From: Chitinophagaceae bacterium
GTDB taxonomy: Bacteria; Bacteroidota; Bacteroidia; Chitinophagales; Chitinophagaceae
Direction of reading: 5' to 3'
Length of the DNA: 6,485 nt
Assembly: GCA_019454915.1 (NCBI GenBank)
Contig: JACFNM010000237.1
Span: forward strand, 1 to 6,485
In this document: in pieces, positions 6,415-6,485 of the stretch
Position numbering within the stretch: the first letter of the stretch is position 1
Layout of the letters: the number at the start of each line of letters is the position of its first letter
The notes under the pieces: model-generated
The model's input: only the letters and a program-made list of their open reading frames with translations
The model's database searches: none
Told to the model about the DNA's origin: nothing
Made by a program: the position numbers and the translations under genes

Positions 6415-6485
6415 CTATGCCGGTTTTACATCAACGCCATTCACTTCCACCCGCCATTGAATGGTTGCTCCCGACTTATTTAAAG
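6415..6485 (-). CDS. 3' end of an unidentified gene (partial, runs off the window)
   Basis: The last 71 bases read on the - strand give an open frame of 23 codons ending ATIQWRVEVNGVDVKPA and then TAG (6415-6417). The alternating hydrophobic and polar residues look like a final beta-strand pair of a real protein, and a hairpin with a U-tract follows 24 bases later, as expected for a gene end. Too little is present to name a family. The opposite strand is also open here from an ATG at 6417 (MPVLHQRHSL...) with a GGAG nearby, but that frame looks less protein-like and would run against the terminator evidence. Confidence 0.45.
   Translation of the reverse strand, partial: LNKSGATIQWRVEVNGVDVKPA

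Noticed and set aside
6361..6440. Possible tRNA or riboswitch around the GGATTCAACTC stretch
   Set aside because: No acceptor stem or cloverleaf arms can be paired, and the region is better explained by a gene end plus a terminator hairpin.
1..6485. Insertion sequence, prophage, defence island or CRISPR array
   Set aside because: No transposase, integrase or nuclease cassette, terminal inverted repeats or regular spaced repeats were seen on either strand; all larger genes are housekeeping or metabolic families.

Overview
This window looks like a piece of a Bacteroidota chromosome, probably Chitinophagales or a related order. Three lines of evidence support this. Genes start without Shine-Dalgarno sequences. 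Several starts are preceded by the Bacteroidota -7 box TAnnTTTG. The protein families present (a DUF5009-type membrane acyltransferase, a DGC-domain protein, and a MutL with an 'HQQAAHE' motif) also fit. The content is ordinary housekeeping and metabolic genes. I see no mobile element, CRISPR array, tRNA or rRNA, and no stretch over 300 bases without a gene.

Layout. At the left edge is the 3' end of mutL (+ strand, C-terminal dimerisation domain). It converges on an APC-family amino acid permease gene (- strand). Next on the - strand is queD (6-carboxytetrahydropterin synthase, queuosine pathway). A divergent control region of about 200 bp separates queD from a + strand gene for a small cysteine-rich DGC-domain protein. 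That gene runs tail-to-tail into a - strand DinB/YfiT-type gene, and the two overlap by 24 bp. Further right on the - strand are a polytopic DUF5009/HGSNAT-like putative N-acetyltransferase gene and a metZ-type sulfhydrylase gene (methionine synthesis). The last ~70 bases probably hold the 3' end of one more - strand gene, followed by a small hairpin and U-tract terminator.

How the genes relate. No multi-gene pathway is encoded here. Most genes seem to be single transcription units: there are promoter-like boxes before queD, the DGC gene and the DinB gene (and a weak one before the permease gene), and terminator-like hairpins before and after metZ.

The points most worth a second look are the altered metal-binding endonuclease motifs in MutL, the DGC protein of unknown function and its 24-bp overlap with DinB, the DUF5009 protein that keeps the HGSNAT catalytic histidine, and an imperfect direct repeat in the metZ leader. 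I do not see convincing evidence of a new multi-component system.
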